50,298 nucleotides of DNA, from positions 1,243,405 to 1,293,702 of the forward strand of contig BFEA01000294.1 of NCBI GenBank assembly GCA_003427395.1, in the 5' to 3' direction. This DNA is from Chara braunii (taxonomy: Eukaryota; Streptophyta; Charophyceae; Charales; Characeae). A program made the translations under genes and the position numbers. The notes under the pieces were generated by a model. That model did no database searches and was not told where the DNA came from. It saw only the letters and a list, made by a program, of their open reading frames with translations. Positions 1 through 9,165 of this stretch are shown here, one piece after another (positions within the stretch are counted from its first letter, which is position 1; every line of letters begins with the position of its first letter).

Positions 1-115
1 TTTTTTTTCTGTGATGGGGTCGTAAGAAGTGCACTCTATAGATTGGTGTGAAGTGTTGTTAAAATGACTGTCTGGTTTTCTTATAAATGGGCCTGAAAAA
101 TGGGTGCTCGGTTAA
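1..115 (-). repeat. Inverted copy of the segment at 35275-35390
   Basis: Read on the minus strand, this stretch matches 35275-35390 almost base for base, including the terminal A-run. The match stops at about position 115 (GCTCGGTTAACC here, GCTCGGATAACC there). A third copy lies at about 35770-35849 between two sequencing adapters. It contains no coding frame that I recognise. It could be the end of a dispersed repeat or a product of the misassembly seen near 35.7 kb. Confidence 0.8.
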
Positions 116-187
116 CCTGCTCTCGCTATCCCGGTCCCGCTATCCTGCTCCCGCCATCCCGTTCCCACTCCCGCTATCCCACTTCTG

Positions 188-223
<36 letters not shown>

Positions 224-692
224 CGTGCTCGATCAGGTGCTCATCGCCCCCTCCGCTTCCCCCTCTCCACCTTGTGCCGCTCCCGCTCCTGCTATCCCAA
301 TCTCTCTCGCACACCGTAGAGTAGCGAACACCATTGAGCGTGGCGTTGCCGCACAGAGAAGAGTATCATAGTTCAAGTTGAGCGTCACAGCATAGAGTAG
401 AGGCTTAGAGTACAGTAGCAAAGTGGAAGTCGACCGTCGCAGCATACAGTGGAGTAACATCGTCGAGCGAAGTGGGTCGCACAAGCACACACACACACGC
501 ACACAGTCACACACACACACACAAACAAAAAGCACAAAACTCACTTTCAATCATGCTGGTGTGCTCTAATGCACAGCCCAAACATCAGGAGCAACAACCT
601 TCTCGATGCAGAGCCCATCCCGATGCACAGCCCTATCTCCAGCACTGCAAAAAGCTTAGGAGCAACCTCTTTTTGTACATGTGTGTGTGAGT

Positions 693-740
<48 letters not shown>

Positions 741-900
741 CGCAAGACTCATCAGGAGGCTGAGCCCCGACAATCTGCCCAGGAGCAATAAGGACTCACC
801 ACGTCGCCCAGTGTGTGTGTGTGTGTGTGCACGTGTGTGTCGAACGCGTAGAGTAGAGCTTAAGAGTAGCGTAGAGTAGGGCGGTCCACAACGTAGTCGA
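116..900. repeat. Microsatellite-rich tract
   Basis: Simple repeats are spread through non-coding DNA: (CT)n at 191-221, (AC)n at about 486-524, (GA)n at 696-736 and (GT)n at about 811-838. Around them is a degenerate motif close to GTAGAGTAG that recurs at 320-440 and 845-960. Reading frames here are artefacts of the repeats. I see no gene. Confidence 0.8.
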
Positions 901-1317
901 GTAGGTTAGCCTGTCTATGCAGAGCTTAGAGTAGGGTAGAGTAGGGCAGTCCACAACGTCGTCGAGTACCTTAGACCGTCTAGATTCCAGTGGCCGTCGC
1001 TTAGAAAGTATAGTTGACGTCTACTGACGACGTCCAGTCTACATACCGGGGCAGTGCGCAAAAAGTTTGTTGCTATACGTTGTAACCCCACACTGCCCCC
1101 GAATCGTGCGCGGTACCGACGCTGGCCCGGTAACGTGCGACGGTACCCACACTGTCCCGGTGCTGTGCGCGGTTCCGGTGCTGGCCCAGTAACATGCGCC
1201 AGTAACATGCGCCAGTACCCGTGCAGGAGTGTGGACCCAGTACAGCATATGGTACCTGTACTGGCATGCAGGCCAGGCACCACGTGCGACGGTTCAACTT
1301 CTAAGAGAAAACGATCA
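901..1317. repeat. Degenerate GTAACATGCG/GTACC minisatellite
   Basis: Between about 1080 and 1260 a unit near CCAGTAACATGCG / CGGTACCGACGC recurs at least six times with drift, including an exact local pair of CCAGTAACATGCG at 1186-1212. No protein or RNA gene is recognised. Confidence 0.6.
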
Positions 1318-1371
1318 GCAGACGATCGGGACCGTCACGGCATGTTAAATCGGAGGGCCCCGATCGTCTGC
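1318..1371. repeat. 13-bp perfect inverted repeat
   Basis: GCAGACGATCGGG at 1318-1330 is exactly complementary to 1359-1371, with a 28-base loop. It could fold as a cruciform or RNA hairpin. There is no T-run, so it is not a typical terminator. From 1372 to 1542 I see nothing further. Confidence 0.6.
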
Positions 1372-1542
1372 TTGTCACAGGCCGAAAATTAGCGATAGTT
1401 ATATATTGTACTGAAAATAATATCTGGCAAGCCACCCAGGCTACCGTTCAAGTGATCTACATTTACACAGTCTGTACACATAATCTAAGTCTACTTCGAT
1501 TAGTTCACTTACATAAGCTTCGAACAGAATTGACTATGTTGG

Positions 1543-1956
1543 TTAACAAGCCCCGATTTGAGGAACGTACGGGCAGAGCAGATCAATCATGATATTCTGC
1601 ACCTCTCCAAAAACACGTCCAGATTCAGGCGTTAAATTGAATCCTCTTTGATAGTGGGACCTCCCTCGAGGACATTCAGCGACTGACCGAAACCACGAGC
1701 CAGTGTGATGACAAGAACAGAGAAGAGACATGAAATGAGAAAACGAGACGAGAAACTTTGCCAGTCCATCGTACCTCAACTTCGACGATTGCTCTTCTGT
1801 CAAGTTCCTTGACTGAATTAGCTGTTCAATCTCGTTCTCGTCACGTTTAACTGCCTTTTGCTGTCTCTTCAGCAGCTCCCGGACTTTCTGCTCTTGTGCC
1901 TCTTGTGCATGCTTAAGCTTCTCCTCATGGAACCGCCGAAGCGCCTCCATCTTCAA
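1543..1956 (-). CDS. Possible exon encoding a charged coiled coil
   Basis: The minus-strand frame opens with an ATG at about 1950 and gives about 50 residues of highly charged, helix-forming sequence rich in E, K, Q and R (for example EEKLKHAQEAQEQKVRELL), then NLTEEQSSKLR. Directly after SKLR the DNA reads AG|GTACGA, a plausible splice donor. The rest of the open frame looks non-coding in composition, so the exon probably ends near 1775. The family is not recognised. It may be a piece of a retroelement gag or of a cellular gene. Confidence 0.4.
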   Translation of the reverse strand: MKMEALRRFHEEKLKHAQEAQEQKVRELLKRQQKAVKRDENEIEQLIQSRNLTEEQSSKLRYDGLAKFLVSFSHFMSLLCSCHHTGSWFRSVAECPRGRSHYQRGFNLTPESGRVFGEVQNIMIDLLCPYVPQIGAC

Positions 1957-2046
1957 GTTTCAGGGCAAGCAAAAAGCACACACAAACAAAGGGACAATGA
2001 GGCAAATAAGCAGAGCACAACAATCATATCAATGCATCTTGGGAAG

Positions 2047-2154
2047 CATCTATCCGGACATGCAAGATGAGACCAATGAATCTTTCAAGTCTCAAGGTGT
2101 CGCCTATCCGGACATGCAAGATGAGACCAATGAATCTTTCAAGTCTCAAGGTGT
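2047..2154. repeat. Two copies of a 54-bp tandem duplication
   Basis: The sequence containing TATCCGGACATGCAAGATG is repeated at an exact 54-base step (2051 and 2105) with almost no change. 54 is a multiple of three. Such clean duplications recur across the window and point to recent slippage or unequal exchange. Confidence 0.85.
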
Positions 2155-2504
2155 CGTATGCCTAATTGGCAACGATCAGAACCGAGAACCGACCTCTCAG
2201 AGACAATACAAAAATAGCAGAGTGGAAGACTGTAATACCAAGATCTGACTCGGCATGGACGATGACAGGACCTGACAGCATACATCATCACTCAGAGCGT
2301 GGGGGACTCAGCACTCAATCATAGAAGGATGCACACGGACAAAGTAAGGACAAGAGATGAAGGGGGGAAGAGGGAGATAGGGAGCATCAGCCACCATAGC
2401 CCAACGAACCCGGTCTCCAATGTATCCCCAATGTCACAGCTTATACAATGTCAAGTCGCAATGTCACTGAACTGGGCAATGCCCGAAGGTCACCAGGTCT
2501 CAAT

Positions 2505-2560
<56 letters not shown>

Positions 2561-2650
2561 CAGTCGAAGAAGAAGAAAAAGAAGAGGAAAAGGATCCGGA
2601 GGGGAAGAGGAGAAGCAATGGAGGAACAGACATTGAAAAAAGAGAAGATG

Positions 2651-2695
<45 letters not shown>

Positions 2696-2980
2696 GCCAG
2701 GAACTACCCCGCAGAAAGGTGTCACCTTGATGCAGGTACGGACGTGCCGAGGACGAAGTGGGAGCTATGGTGCCTCAAGTAAGTCGCAGGTAAGTCCGTC
2801 CTGGCCTCCACTGATCTCCTCTTTCTCTCTCACCCTGGCTGCTGCGCTAGGGCAGCGCTTCATCGCCTATATCGCGCCCTGCGCTGAAGACTTACGCCTA
2901 TCTGCGCCCAGCACGTCGACTACTGAAGACTACAGCTCTACCTCAAAGCTACCTCTGAGCTACCTGCCTAGAATGAGGCT

Positions 2981-3006
2981 GGCCCAGCTATATATAACGC
3001 TGGGCC
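2981..3006 (-). promoter_or_regulatory. TATA box enclosed in an 8-bp palindrome
   Basis: GGCCCAGC (2981-2988) and GCTGGGCC (2999-3006) are exact inverted copies around TATATATA. The position, about 355 bases inside the LTR, fits a retrotransposon core promoter. Confidence 0.55.
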
Positions 3007-3026
3007 TAGTGTCCTAGGCCGAAAGG

Positions 3027-3230
3027 GAAACAGTCTGGCACCAAAGGGGAGGCGAAATGAAAATTGGTCTGGCGCCAAAAGGGTGCCAAAAGTAGGAACA
3101 TGGTGAAAATGCGAAAAGTCTGGCACCAAAAGCAGGAATCTGGTCTGGTGCCAAAAAACAAAGAGTTTGTTGCCCCAAAGCTGGAATCTGGTCTTATGCC
3201 AAAATATGAAAGGTCTGGCACCTAACGAAT
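3027..3230. repeat. GTCTGGCRCCAAAAG minisatellite
   Basis: At least six drifting copies of a unit close to GTCTGGCACCAAAAG occur at irregular 25-45 base steps within the LTR, upstream of its TATA box on the minus strand. Repeated short motifs in an LTR U3 region may be enhancer-like elements. That role is inference. Confidence 0.65.
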
Positions 3231-3350
3231 CAGTGGTCTACTGGGTCCTATGGACCCTAACACAGCCTAAATGACAGTCCCTAAACCATACGAAACCCCT
3301 AACCCTACTGTCGGACCCTGCAGGGCCCATGTGGAACTGAGTATGCCACA

Positions 3351-3364
3351 CGCCCCCCTCCTCG
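3351..3364 (-). promoter_or_regulatory. Polypurine tract of the host chromovirus
   Basis: The minus strand reads CGAGGAGGGGGGCG directly before the LTR start TGTGGCATAC. A purine run abutting a TG-starting LTR, just after the chromodomain, is where plus-strand priming of reverse transcription occurs in Ty3/gypsy elements. Confidence 0.65.
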
Positions 3365-4007
3365 AAAGACAGAGCCCTGCAAGGGAGAAGCTGTCTAGCT
3401 TTTCGGAGGGACCGAAGTCCGAGTGGGAGGGGCAGGTTGTGAAGCTTCCTTTGCTAATCATTGTCGTTCATAGTTGGCGTAGATAAGTGGTTGCAAGTCT
3501 GCTCATGAGATCCACCATGTGTCATCGCGGTCGCACTGCTTGAAGGCGACCTTGTACTGCATTGGCTTGTTGCCATACTAACAGTGTGTCACGACGCGAT
3601 CGATCTCCTGGCGGCCATCCATAGAAGGAGGGTCTTGCGATCGCCGGCCTGGGAAGTTGTCATGCTTGGCTGGTGTGAAACTAGCCAGCTTACAGGTGTG
3701 GAAGAATGGGTGGACCCGTAGATGCCACGGGATGTCGAGATCACGAACAATGGGCCATCGGGACTCGTCGCCCGCGACTGATTTGACGGTCCAAGGTCCA
3801 AACCACTTGGGGAGGAGTTAGTGGGAAACATCTTGTTCAAGTGCGAGCTCCTCGGAGGAAACCCATACAAGGTCACCGGCGCGCATAGGACATGGCACAC
3901 GCCGCCGATTAGCTTGGAGCTGCATGCGGACTTTAGCCTTTTGCATGTTTGCGCAGGCTTTCGTCAGCAAGTCCAAATACTTCCGAATGGAGATGGGAGA
4001 GCAAGGG
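3365..4007 (-). pseudogene. Host chromovirus integrase C-terminal region and chromodomain
   Basis: On the minus strand the frame gives a helical stretch (DLLTKACANMQKAKVRM), then the integrase GPY/F-type module (GDLVWVSSEE, LLPKWFGPWTV, HPFFHTCKLASF), and about 40 residues later a chromodomain core (QYKVAFKQCDRDDTWW). In chromoviruses this tail directs integration to marked chromatin. A few in-frame stops interrupt it (after DVSH, at THC and WWIS), so it is dead. Its N-terminal part lies 21 kb away, ending at 25096. The junction at 4007/25096 carries the same five bases, and the frame continues across it. The polypurine tract and LTR follow directly. Confidence 0.85.
4003..4007. repeat. Target-site duplication, left copy (AAGGG)
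   Basis: AAGGG lies immediately before the LTR end TGATATGC at 4008. The same five bases follow the other LTR end at 25095. Five bases is the usual duplication length for Ty3/gypsy integrases. This is the best evidence that 4008-25095 is one inserted element. Confidence 0.8.
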
Positions 4008-4786
4008 TGATATGCTCAATTGAGCAATGTATATGGAGCCAAGGACCCACAAAGTGATGAAAAGGACTCAAATGGACAATGCAACGTTAGCAAAGCTTCA
4101 AAACCAATGTATATCCAGAGACATGAAAATAGCACAATGTACCGCAGCGGAAGACTCAGAGATATGACCTGACCTGTGAGATACTGACGCGACATCCCAT
4201 CATACACCACACATGTGAGAGAGGGGGGGGAGGGACGGCACACACAAGAAAAGTCCCTCCTTGCACACGCACATGGGGGGAGATACTACAGATGAAGAGA
4301 TGGGGGGAAAATACGAAGATGGAGGTGAGGGAGAAGACCAAGATCGTGATAGCGAACGAAGTCCAAAAATAGTCTCCCTACCAAATGTCCAATCAATGTC
4401 TGCCACAAAATGCCGAATCAAATCCGGGCTTCCTGCCCGATGTAACCTATGCCTGTAACCTCTCTCTCTCTCTCTCTCTGAAAGAAGAAAAAGAAGGAGG
4501 GAGACGAGATGTAGGGTGAGACGAAGAAGAAGAAGAAGACGTTGTCCTCCTCGTTGTCTAACCTGCAGTTAACTGCCGCCATGTACTGACAGTCCCAGTG
4601 TCCCTGTGCAGGTCGCTGGCATGGAGTGCAGTTATGGCGCCCACGTAAAAATTGTCGACGCAGTTATAGCCTCCGCCCCTCTGCCTTCCTACGCCTCTAC
4701 CTCTGTCCTCAGCGTAGCGCTGTAGTATCGCAGCACTGCTCCAGCAGTGTGTCACCCAAGAAGTAAGCTACTCGAACTGTGTCTCT

Positions 4787-4819
4787 GCCCAGCTATAAGT
4801 AGCGCTGGCCCGGCTGGGC
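4787..4819 (-). promoter_or_regulatory. TATA-like motif in an inverted repeat, 3' LTR
   Basis: GCCCAGC (4787-4793) and GCTGGGC (4813-4819) are exact inverted copies around TATAAGTA (plus strand) or TACTTATA (minus strand). It is the positional equivalent of 24729-24754 in the other LTR and of 2981-3006. Confidence 0.4.
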
Positions 4820-4834
4820 TGCCTCTGTGTGCCT

Positions 4835-5150
4835 ACGGTACTCTGCCCAAAACGTGGGCCTATTGGGTCTGTGTCCTGACCGGATGTCCAGACCCTGTAC
4901 CTGGCCCAAGGAGGCCTGCCTCTTGGTGAACCTAGCCCATGGCACCGCCTCGGGGACTGCAGGTCCGAAACGACGCCTGAATGGACAAAAATACGGTACT
5001 CTGCCCAAAACGTGGGCCTACTGGCTCTGTGTCATGACCGGATGTCCAGACCCTGTACCTGGGCCAGGGAGGCCTGCCTCTTGGTGAACCTAGCCCAAGG
5101 CGCCGCCTCGGGGACTGCAGGTCCCAAACGACACCTGAACGGACAAAAAT
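4835..5150. repeat. 158-bp tandem duplication inside the LTR
   Basis: ACGGTACTCTGCCCAAAACG starts at 4835 and again at 4993. Each unit ends GGACAAAAAT. The copies are nearly identical. The homologous LTR at 24777 has a single unit, so the duplication came after insertion. Confidence 0.85.
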
Positions 5151-5261
5151 AGGACAGACCGTAGGCCTCCAAGGCCACGTTCGAAGGGCATGCGGTCCGG
5201 GGGCCCCCAACAACCATCGGGTCCCCAAAATGGGGCCTGTGTGCAGGCTCAGCATGTAACA

Positions 5262-5274
5262 CCGCCCCCTCCTT
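5262..5274 (-). promoter_or_regulatory. Polypurine tract of the inserted chromovirus
   Basis: The minus strand reads AAGGAGGGGGCGG and is followed immediately by the LTR start TGTTACA. This is the expected plus-strand primer position. Confidence 0.65.
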
Positions 5275-6180
5275 ATGAAGTCAAGCCGGGTCGAGGCCGA
5301 AGCTGATGATCCAATTGTGGAACCTAGACGCGAGTGCAACGTGGAGCCGCAGGTACCGGCTTGCCTTGTAGCTTGTGTTCCTAACGTGCGAGGACGTCGG
5401 GGGTTGTCGCCTGAAGTTCTGCACGGGTCAACCAACGGTCAGCCTTATGGGTACAATAAGAAAAATGTACTAAATACTCCTTCAGCTTGGTGCCATAGCG
5501 CCACTATGAAATAATGTCGCTAACCTCTTGAAAACAGTCCATGGAGGATGGGTCTTGCGATCGTCACCCGGGAAAGTCCTCACGTTCCGCCGAAACGAAA
5601 AGAGCCAACTTTGAGCAATGAAAGACCGGGTAGACGAGCAAGTCGGCGGGCACCTGAATGACAAATGATGGTCCTTCGGGTGCATCACCTGCGGCGACTA
5701 CAATGCGCCTAGGCCCCATCCATTTGGGAAGGAGCTTGCGAGAGATATCTTGTTCGAGGCTGAATTCCGCGGCGTACACCCAAACAAGGTTGCCGACGCA
5801 GAACGGACAAGGAAGACACTGACAATTGGCCTGCCGGTTCATGTGTTACTGCGTCTTCGACATCTAGGCACGTGCCTTGATAAGGAGCATGTGCATCCGT
5901 CAAATAAACATAAGGTGGTGGTCGCTCTCGGTCGCTCACTAGATGATCGTGTCCAAAGGTGATGTCACCAACAAGCCATGCTCAAACTCACAGGGCGACA
6001 TCCCGATAGCTAGATGAATGGACGAGTTGTAAGCCAACTCGACGTCCGGCCGCCGCTCAACCCAATCCTTTTGGCCAAGACGGATGAGAGTGCGAAGACG
6101 AACCTGTGCGGTTTGATGCGCCCTCTTCGTTTGGCCATCAGTTTGTGGGTGGCCAGTCAAACTCGCCTTGAGAGGTGAGC
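5275..6180 (-). pseudogene. Integrase core end, C-terminal module and chromodomain of the inserted chromovirus
   Basis: On the minus strand, 6160-5939 encodes the end of the integrase catalytic core with GHPQTDGQTKRAHQTAQ, where K replaces the usual catalytic glutamate of the TER motif, and the helix that follows (LAYNSSIHLAIGMSPCEFEHG). After a frameshift, 5842-5564 gives the C-terminal module (GNLVWVYAAEFSLEQDIS, KLLPKWMGPRRIV, YPVFHCSKLALF). A further frame, about 5516-5370, gives a chromodomain end (KEYLVHFSYCTHKADRWLTR, AELQATTPDVLAR). The polypurine tract follows. Frameshifts and the lost glutamate make it non-functional. The upstream part of the core is cut off by the insertion at 6190-6847. 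Confidence 0.85.
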
Positions 6181-6189
6181 CCCATCGTT

Positions 6190-6847
6190 AGGGTTGTCAC
6201 ATCCCCGGCCCCGGGGCTCCGGTACGGTGGTCCCTTGACCCCGGCCCAAAAGGGGCCAAAAAGAAAAATATCAAAATAAATTTAAAAAATATAAAAATAG
6301 AAAAATAGAAATACGGGGGGGTGTCGGCGAGAGCTTGCACCCCCTTGGGCCTAACTGCAAAAATGCAATTTTTACCCCGCCTCAGACCCCTCCCCATCGT
6401 TAGGGTTGTCACAGCCCCGGCCCCGGGGCTTCAGTGCGGTGGTCCCCTGACCCCGACCCAAAAGGGGCCAAATGAAAACAATAATTTTTTTTTTTTAAAT
6501 CAAAAAATAAAAATAAAAATACAGAGGGGTGCGCAGCAAGAGCCTGCACCGCTTGGGCCTCACTGCAAAAATGCAATTTTGACCCCACCTCGAACCCCTC
6601 CCCCGGGGCTACACCCTCCCTTGGTGAGCCCGAGTTGTCCTTAGGTGCGGGGCCAAGGGTGCGTTGGTGGCGGGGGCGGGGGCGGGGGTGCAGGGGCGGA
6701 GGCCGGTTTGCAGGACCGTGGGCGGGGTTGAGGTTGGGGCAGGGGCGAGGATGGATGGGGGGGTGCGGTGTCGAGGGCCCGAGGATAAACCCCCCACCCC
6801 GGCTCCGGCCCCAGCCCCGGCCCCGGGACCCCTGAGTAATAACCCTG
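6190..6847. mobile_element. Non-autonomous Mutator-like element candidate with 9-bp target duplication
   Basis: The block interrupts integrase. CCCATCGTT (6181-6189) precedes it and CCCACCGTT (6848-6856) follows it. An uninterrupted integrase copy has CCCATCATT at 7419-7427. The block begins AGGGTTGTCAC and ends TAATAACCCTG, an inverted AGGGTT/AACCCT pair, and both ends are rich in GGCCCCGGGG. The first 212 bases, with the target copy, are repeated in tandem (6181-6392 and 6393-6605). The interior is GC-rich and has no transposase. A 9-bp duplication is typical of Mutator-like elements, so I favour that, but the terminal repeats are short and imperfect. Confidence 0.55.
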
Positions 6848-6856
6848 CCCACCGTT

Positions 6857-7430
6857 TGATGAGCACCAACCAAAAGTCGGACATGAACCAAGTGTCGAGG
6901 TCCCAAACAATTTCCTTGGGGTAACCCTTGGATCGAATCCAACCAGCGAACAGAACTTCGGCCAACTTCGATGCCTTGGCGTGATAGCGATAACGCAAAA
7001 ACATGGCGAACTTGGTGAGTCGATCGCTGAATTCCACGGCATGGAACGGAAAAGGAAGACGCTGGCGATTGGCCTGAGGGTTCATGCGTTGCTGCGCCTT
7101 CGACATCTGGCCACGTGCCTTGACAAGGAGCTCTTGCACCCGTGGAATAAACATAAGGTGGTGGTCGCTCTTGGTTGCTCGTGGGATGATCGTGTTCAAA
7201 GGTGATGTGATCGGCGGACCATGCTCGGACTCAAAGGGCGACATCATGATAGCCAGATGAACAAGCGAGTTGAAGGCCAACTCGATGCTTGGCAGCCGCT
7301 CAACCCAATCCTTTTTGGTCGAGACAAAGAGTGAGAAGAACCTGTGCGGTTTGATGTGCCCTCTTCGTTTGGCCATAGGTTTGTGGATGGCGAGCTGGAC
7401 TCGGCTTGAGAGATGAGCCCCATCATTTGA
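6857..7430 (-). pseudogene. Rearranged integrase segments (core start joined behind a C-terminal piece)
   Basis: Minus-strand translation of 7320-7050 runs through the end of the core (KDWVERLPSIELAFNS, MMSPFESEHG) into the linker helix (QELLVKARGQMSKAQQRM, NPQANRQRLPFPFHAVEF). At about 7035 it jumps back to the core beginning (DRLTKFAMFLRYRYHAKA, WIRSKGYPKEIVWDLDTWF). The order C-terminal then N-terminal within one open frame shows a tandem duplication by unequal exchange between integrase copies. WDLDTWF replaces the catalytic SDRDTRF-type segment. Confidence 0.8.
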
Positions 7431-8030
7431 TGAGTACCAACCAAAAGTCAAACATGAACCAAGTGTCAACGTCACAAACCATTTACTTGGGGTAACGCTT
7501 AGTTTGAATCCAACCAGCAAACAAAACTCCGGCCAACCTCGGTGCCTTGACAAGATAGAGACAAGGCAAGAACATGGTGAACTTGGCGAGTCAATCGACC
7601 AACTTGAGAATCCCATCCACTCCGGTATTGTGCTTGGGAACAGCCCGGTGATGTCCATGGCAATCGATTAGAAGCGCCGTAAGGGGACCGGTAATGGTCG
7701 CAACGCGCCCAACGGACGATGTTTGCGGAATTCGCAACTTCGGCAAACCTCGCATGACTCGCAATAGCGTGTGACGTCACCGAGAAGGTGGTGCCACCAA
7801 AAGCACTCAAGAAGTCGCACAATCGCACAATTGACTCCAAAGTGTCCGGGGGTGGGAGCATCGTGGAACTCGCCAAGAAGCCGTGTACACAAGTGTGGGT
7901 CACTCGGCGCGCAAAGAAGATCCTTCCCCTGCAAGTGGACTACCAAATAGCCCCCTTAGATCCGATAGGGCGATCTGGGTGACGAGCCGAACTCGGCTTG
8001 AGAGATGAGCCCTTTTTGATGAGCACCAAC
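7431..8030 (-). pseudogene. Second integrase copy: zinc-binding domain and core start
   Basis: 7946-7668 on the minus strand encodes a histidine/cysteine zinc-binding domain: LLGEFHDAPTPGHFGVN with the two histidines, then YCESCEVCRSC with the two cysteines. It continues, after a frame change near 7660, into MDITGLF, the first catalytic aspartate segment of the core. The boundary at 7980-8030 joins the interior of one core to the zinc-binding region of the next. Confidence 0.8.
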
Positions 8031-8820
8031 CAAAAGTCGGACATGTACCAACGATTTCCTTGGGGTAACCCTTGGTTCGAATCCAACTATCAATCAGAAC
8101 TTCGACCAGCTCCGGTGCCTTGGCGTGATAGCGACAAGGCAGAAACATGGCGAACTTGGTGAGTCGATTGACCACCAAGAGAATCCCATCCACACCAGTG
8201 TTGTGCTTGGGGACCGGCCCGGTGATGTCCATGGCAATCGATTCTCGTAGTCCTAAGGGGACCAGTAATGGTCGCAACTCACCGAACGGACGATGATTGC
8301 AGGGTTTGCATCGTCGGCAAACCTCACATGACTCGCAATAGCATGCGACATCGCCGAGAAGGCCAGGCCACCAAAAGCGCTCGCAAAGTCGGCCAATCAT
8401 ACGATTGACTCCAAAGTGTCCAATGGCGCGAGCGTCATGGAACTCGCCAAGAAGCCACCTACGCAAGTGTGGTTCACTCAGCGCGCAAAGAAGATCCTTC
8501 CCCCACGAGTGGACTAGCAAATAACCCTCTTGGATCCGATAGTGCGATGGCGCCAGATTTGGAGATGGGAAATTCACATACTTGTTGCGAAACTTGACGT
8601 CGACTTGGTAACCGCGGATGAAGTTGTCCCGCAAGTCGTCGTGAATCTCGAGTGGACTAGCAAATAACCCTCTTGGATTCGATAATGCGATGGCACCGGA
8701 TTTGGAGATGGGCAATTCACATACTTAATGCGAAACTTGACGTCGATTTGGTAGCAGCGGATGAAGTTGTCCCGCAAGTCGACGTCAATCTCGAACATCG
8801 AGTAGACCGCGGTACAATGG
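8031..8820 (-). pseudogene. First integrase copy: zinc-binding domain and core start
   Basis: 8715-8031 encodes GKDLLCALSEPHLRRWLLGE, FHDARAIGHFGVNRM and YCESCEVCRRCK (zinc-binding domain), then SIAMDITGPVPKHNTG, the first core aspartate, and WIRTKGYPKEIVG. It is open over about 270 codons, the longest uninterrupted stretch of this gene, but it is fused to the next copy near 8030. A 143-bp duplication at its start shifts the frame relative to RNase H. Confidence 0.85.
8509..8794. repeat. 143-bp tandem duplication in the RNase H-integrase linker
   Basis: GTGGACTAGCAAATAACCCT begins at 8509 and again at 8652. Because 143 is not a multiple of three, the duplication puts the upstream RNase H and the downstream integrase in different frames. 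Confidence 0.85.
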
Positions 8821-9165
8821 TCCGGACCCAATGAAAGAGCGTCCGCAAAGCGGCTTGACTTTCCCAAAATGTGATCGGGGAAGAAGTCAAAGTGGTCAAT
8901 GAAAGCCATCCAACGGGCGATGGTGTTATTGACCATGTCATGGGTCTTATCGAAGACCAACAAATTGTTATCCATTACACATTGGAATTGACTTGGACCG
9001 AAAAGAAAACGTTGCTACTGTTTAAGCGAGTGAACGAAGGCCAATAACTCCTTTCATGCATCGTCAATCTAATGCATGGCTGGCACTTTCTTACTAAATT
9101 ATTTAACTACGTATCAGTCCACACCATCGTGTTGCTCGAGGACAACACCCATTTTATCGTATTCT
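8821..9165 (-). pseudogene. RNase H domain of the inserted chromovirus (C-terminal two thirds)
   Basis: Minus-strand frames give YDKMGVVLEQHDGVD, FSKKVPA, KELLAFVHSLKQ and VMDNNLLVFDKTHDMVNNT (where V-M-D-N matches the family V-T-D-N motif), then ARWMAFIDHFDFFPDHILGK and RFADALS. That is the classic gypsy RNase H order ending in the ADALS box. At least four stops interrupt it. Upstream the expected reverse transcriptase core is absent, and at 9166 the sequence changes abruptly to AT-rich DNA. Confidence 0.85.

Larger units (their letters stand above)
2300..3350 (-). mobile_element. 3' LTR of the host chromovirus (lower boundary uncertain)
   Basis: On the minus strand a polypurine tract (3351-3364) is followed at once by TGTGGCATAC, a TG-starting LTR end. 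A similar start on the plus strand (27667) opens another LTR-like block. About 355 bases in comes a TATA box inside a palindrome (2981-3006), then GA-rich tracts corresponding to (CT)n at 2655-2691 and (CT)n(AC)n at 2509-2558 on the plus strand. The order of TG start, TATA and GA-rich leader is shared with the other LTRs in this window. The CA end was not located, so the lower limit is a guess. Confidence 0.6.
4008..5261 (-). mobile_element. 3' LTR of the inserted chromovirus
   Basis: On the minus strand it starts TGTTACATGCTGAGCC at 5261, right after a polypurine tract, and ends GCATATCA at 4008. It aligns along most of its length with 23924-25095, for example in the CTGCAGGTCC region, the CT/GA tract and the final GCTCAATTGAGC segment. 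It contains a 158-bp internal tandem duplication that the other LTR lacks. A palindrome-enclosed TATA-like motif lies at 4787-4819. Confidence 0.85.

Noticed and set aside
87-879. Several open frames of 60-105 codons rich in SLSLSL, RERERE or VCVCVC
   Set aside because: They are translations of CT, GA and GT microsatellites in all frames, with no independent coding signal.
3255-3312. CCCTAAAC / CCCCTAACCCTAC stretch as interstitial telomere repeat
   Set aside because: Only two or three imperfect units with wide spacing. Chance or LTR sequence is enough.
6635-6942. GC-rich frames of 66-177 codons around 6.7 kb
   Set aside because: They are made of G-run/C-run repeats inside the DNA transposon candidate and are open on several frames at once.
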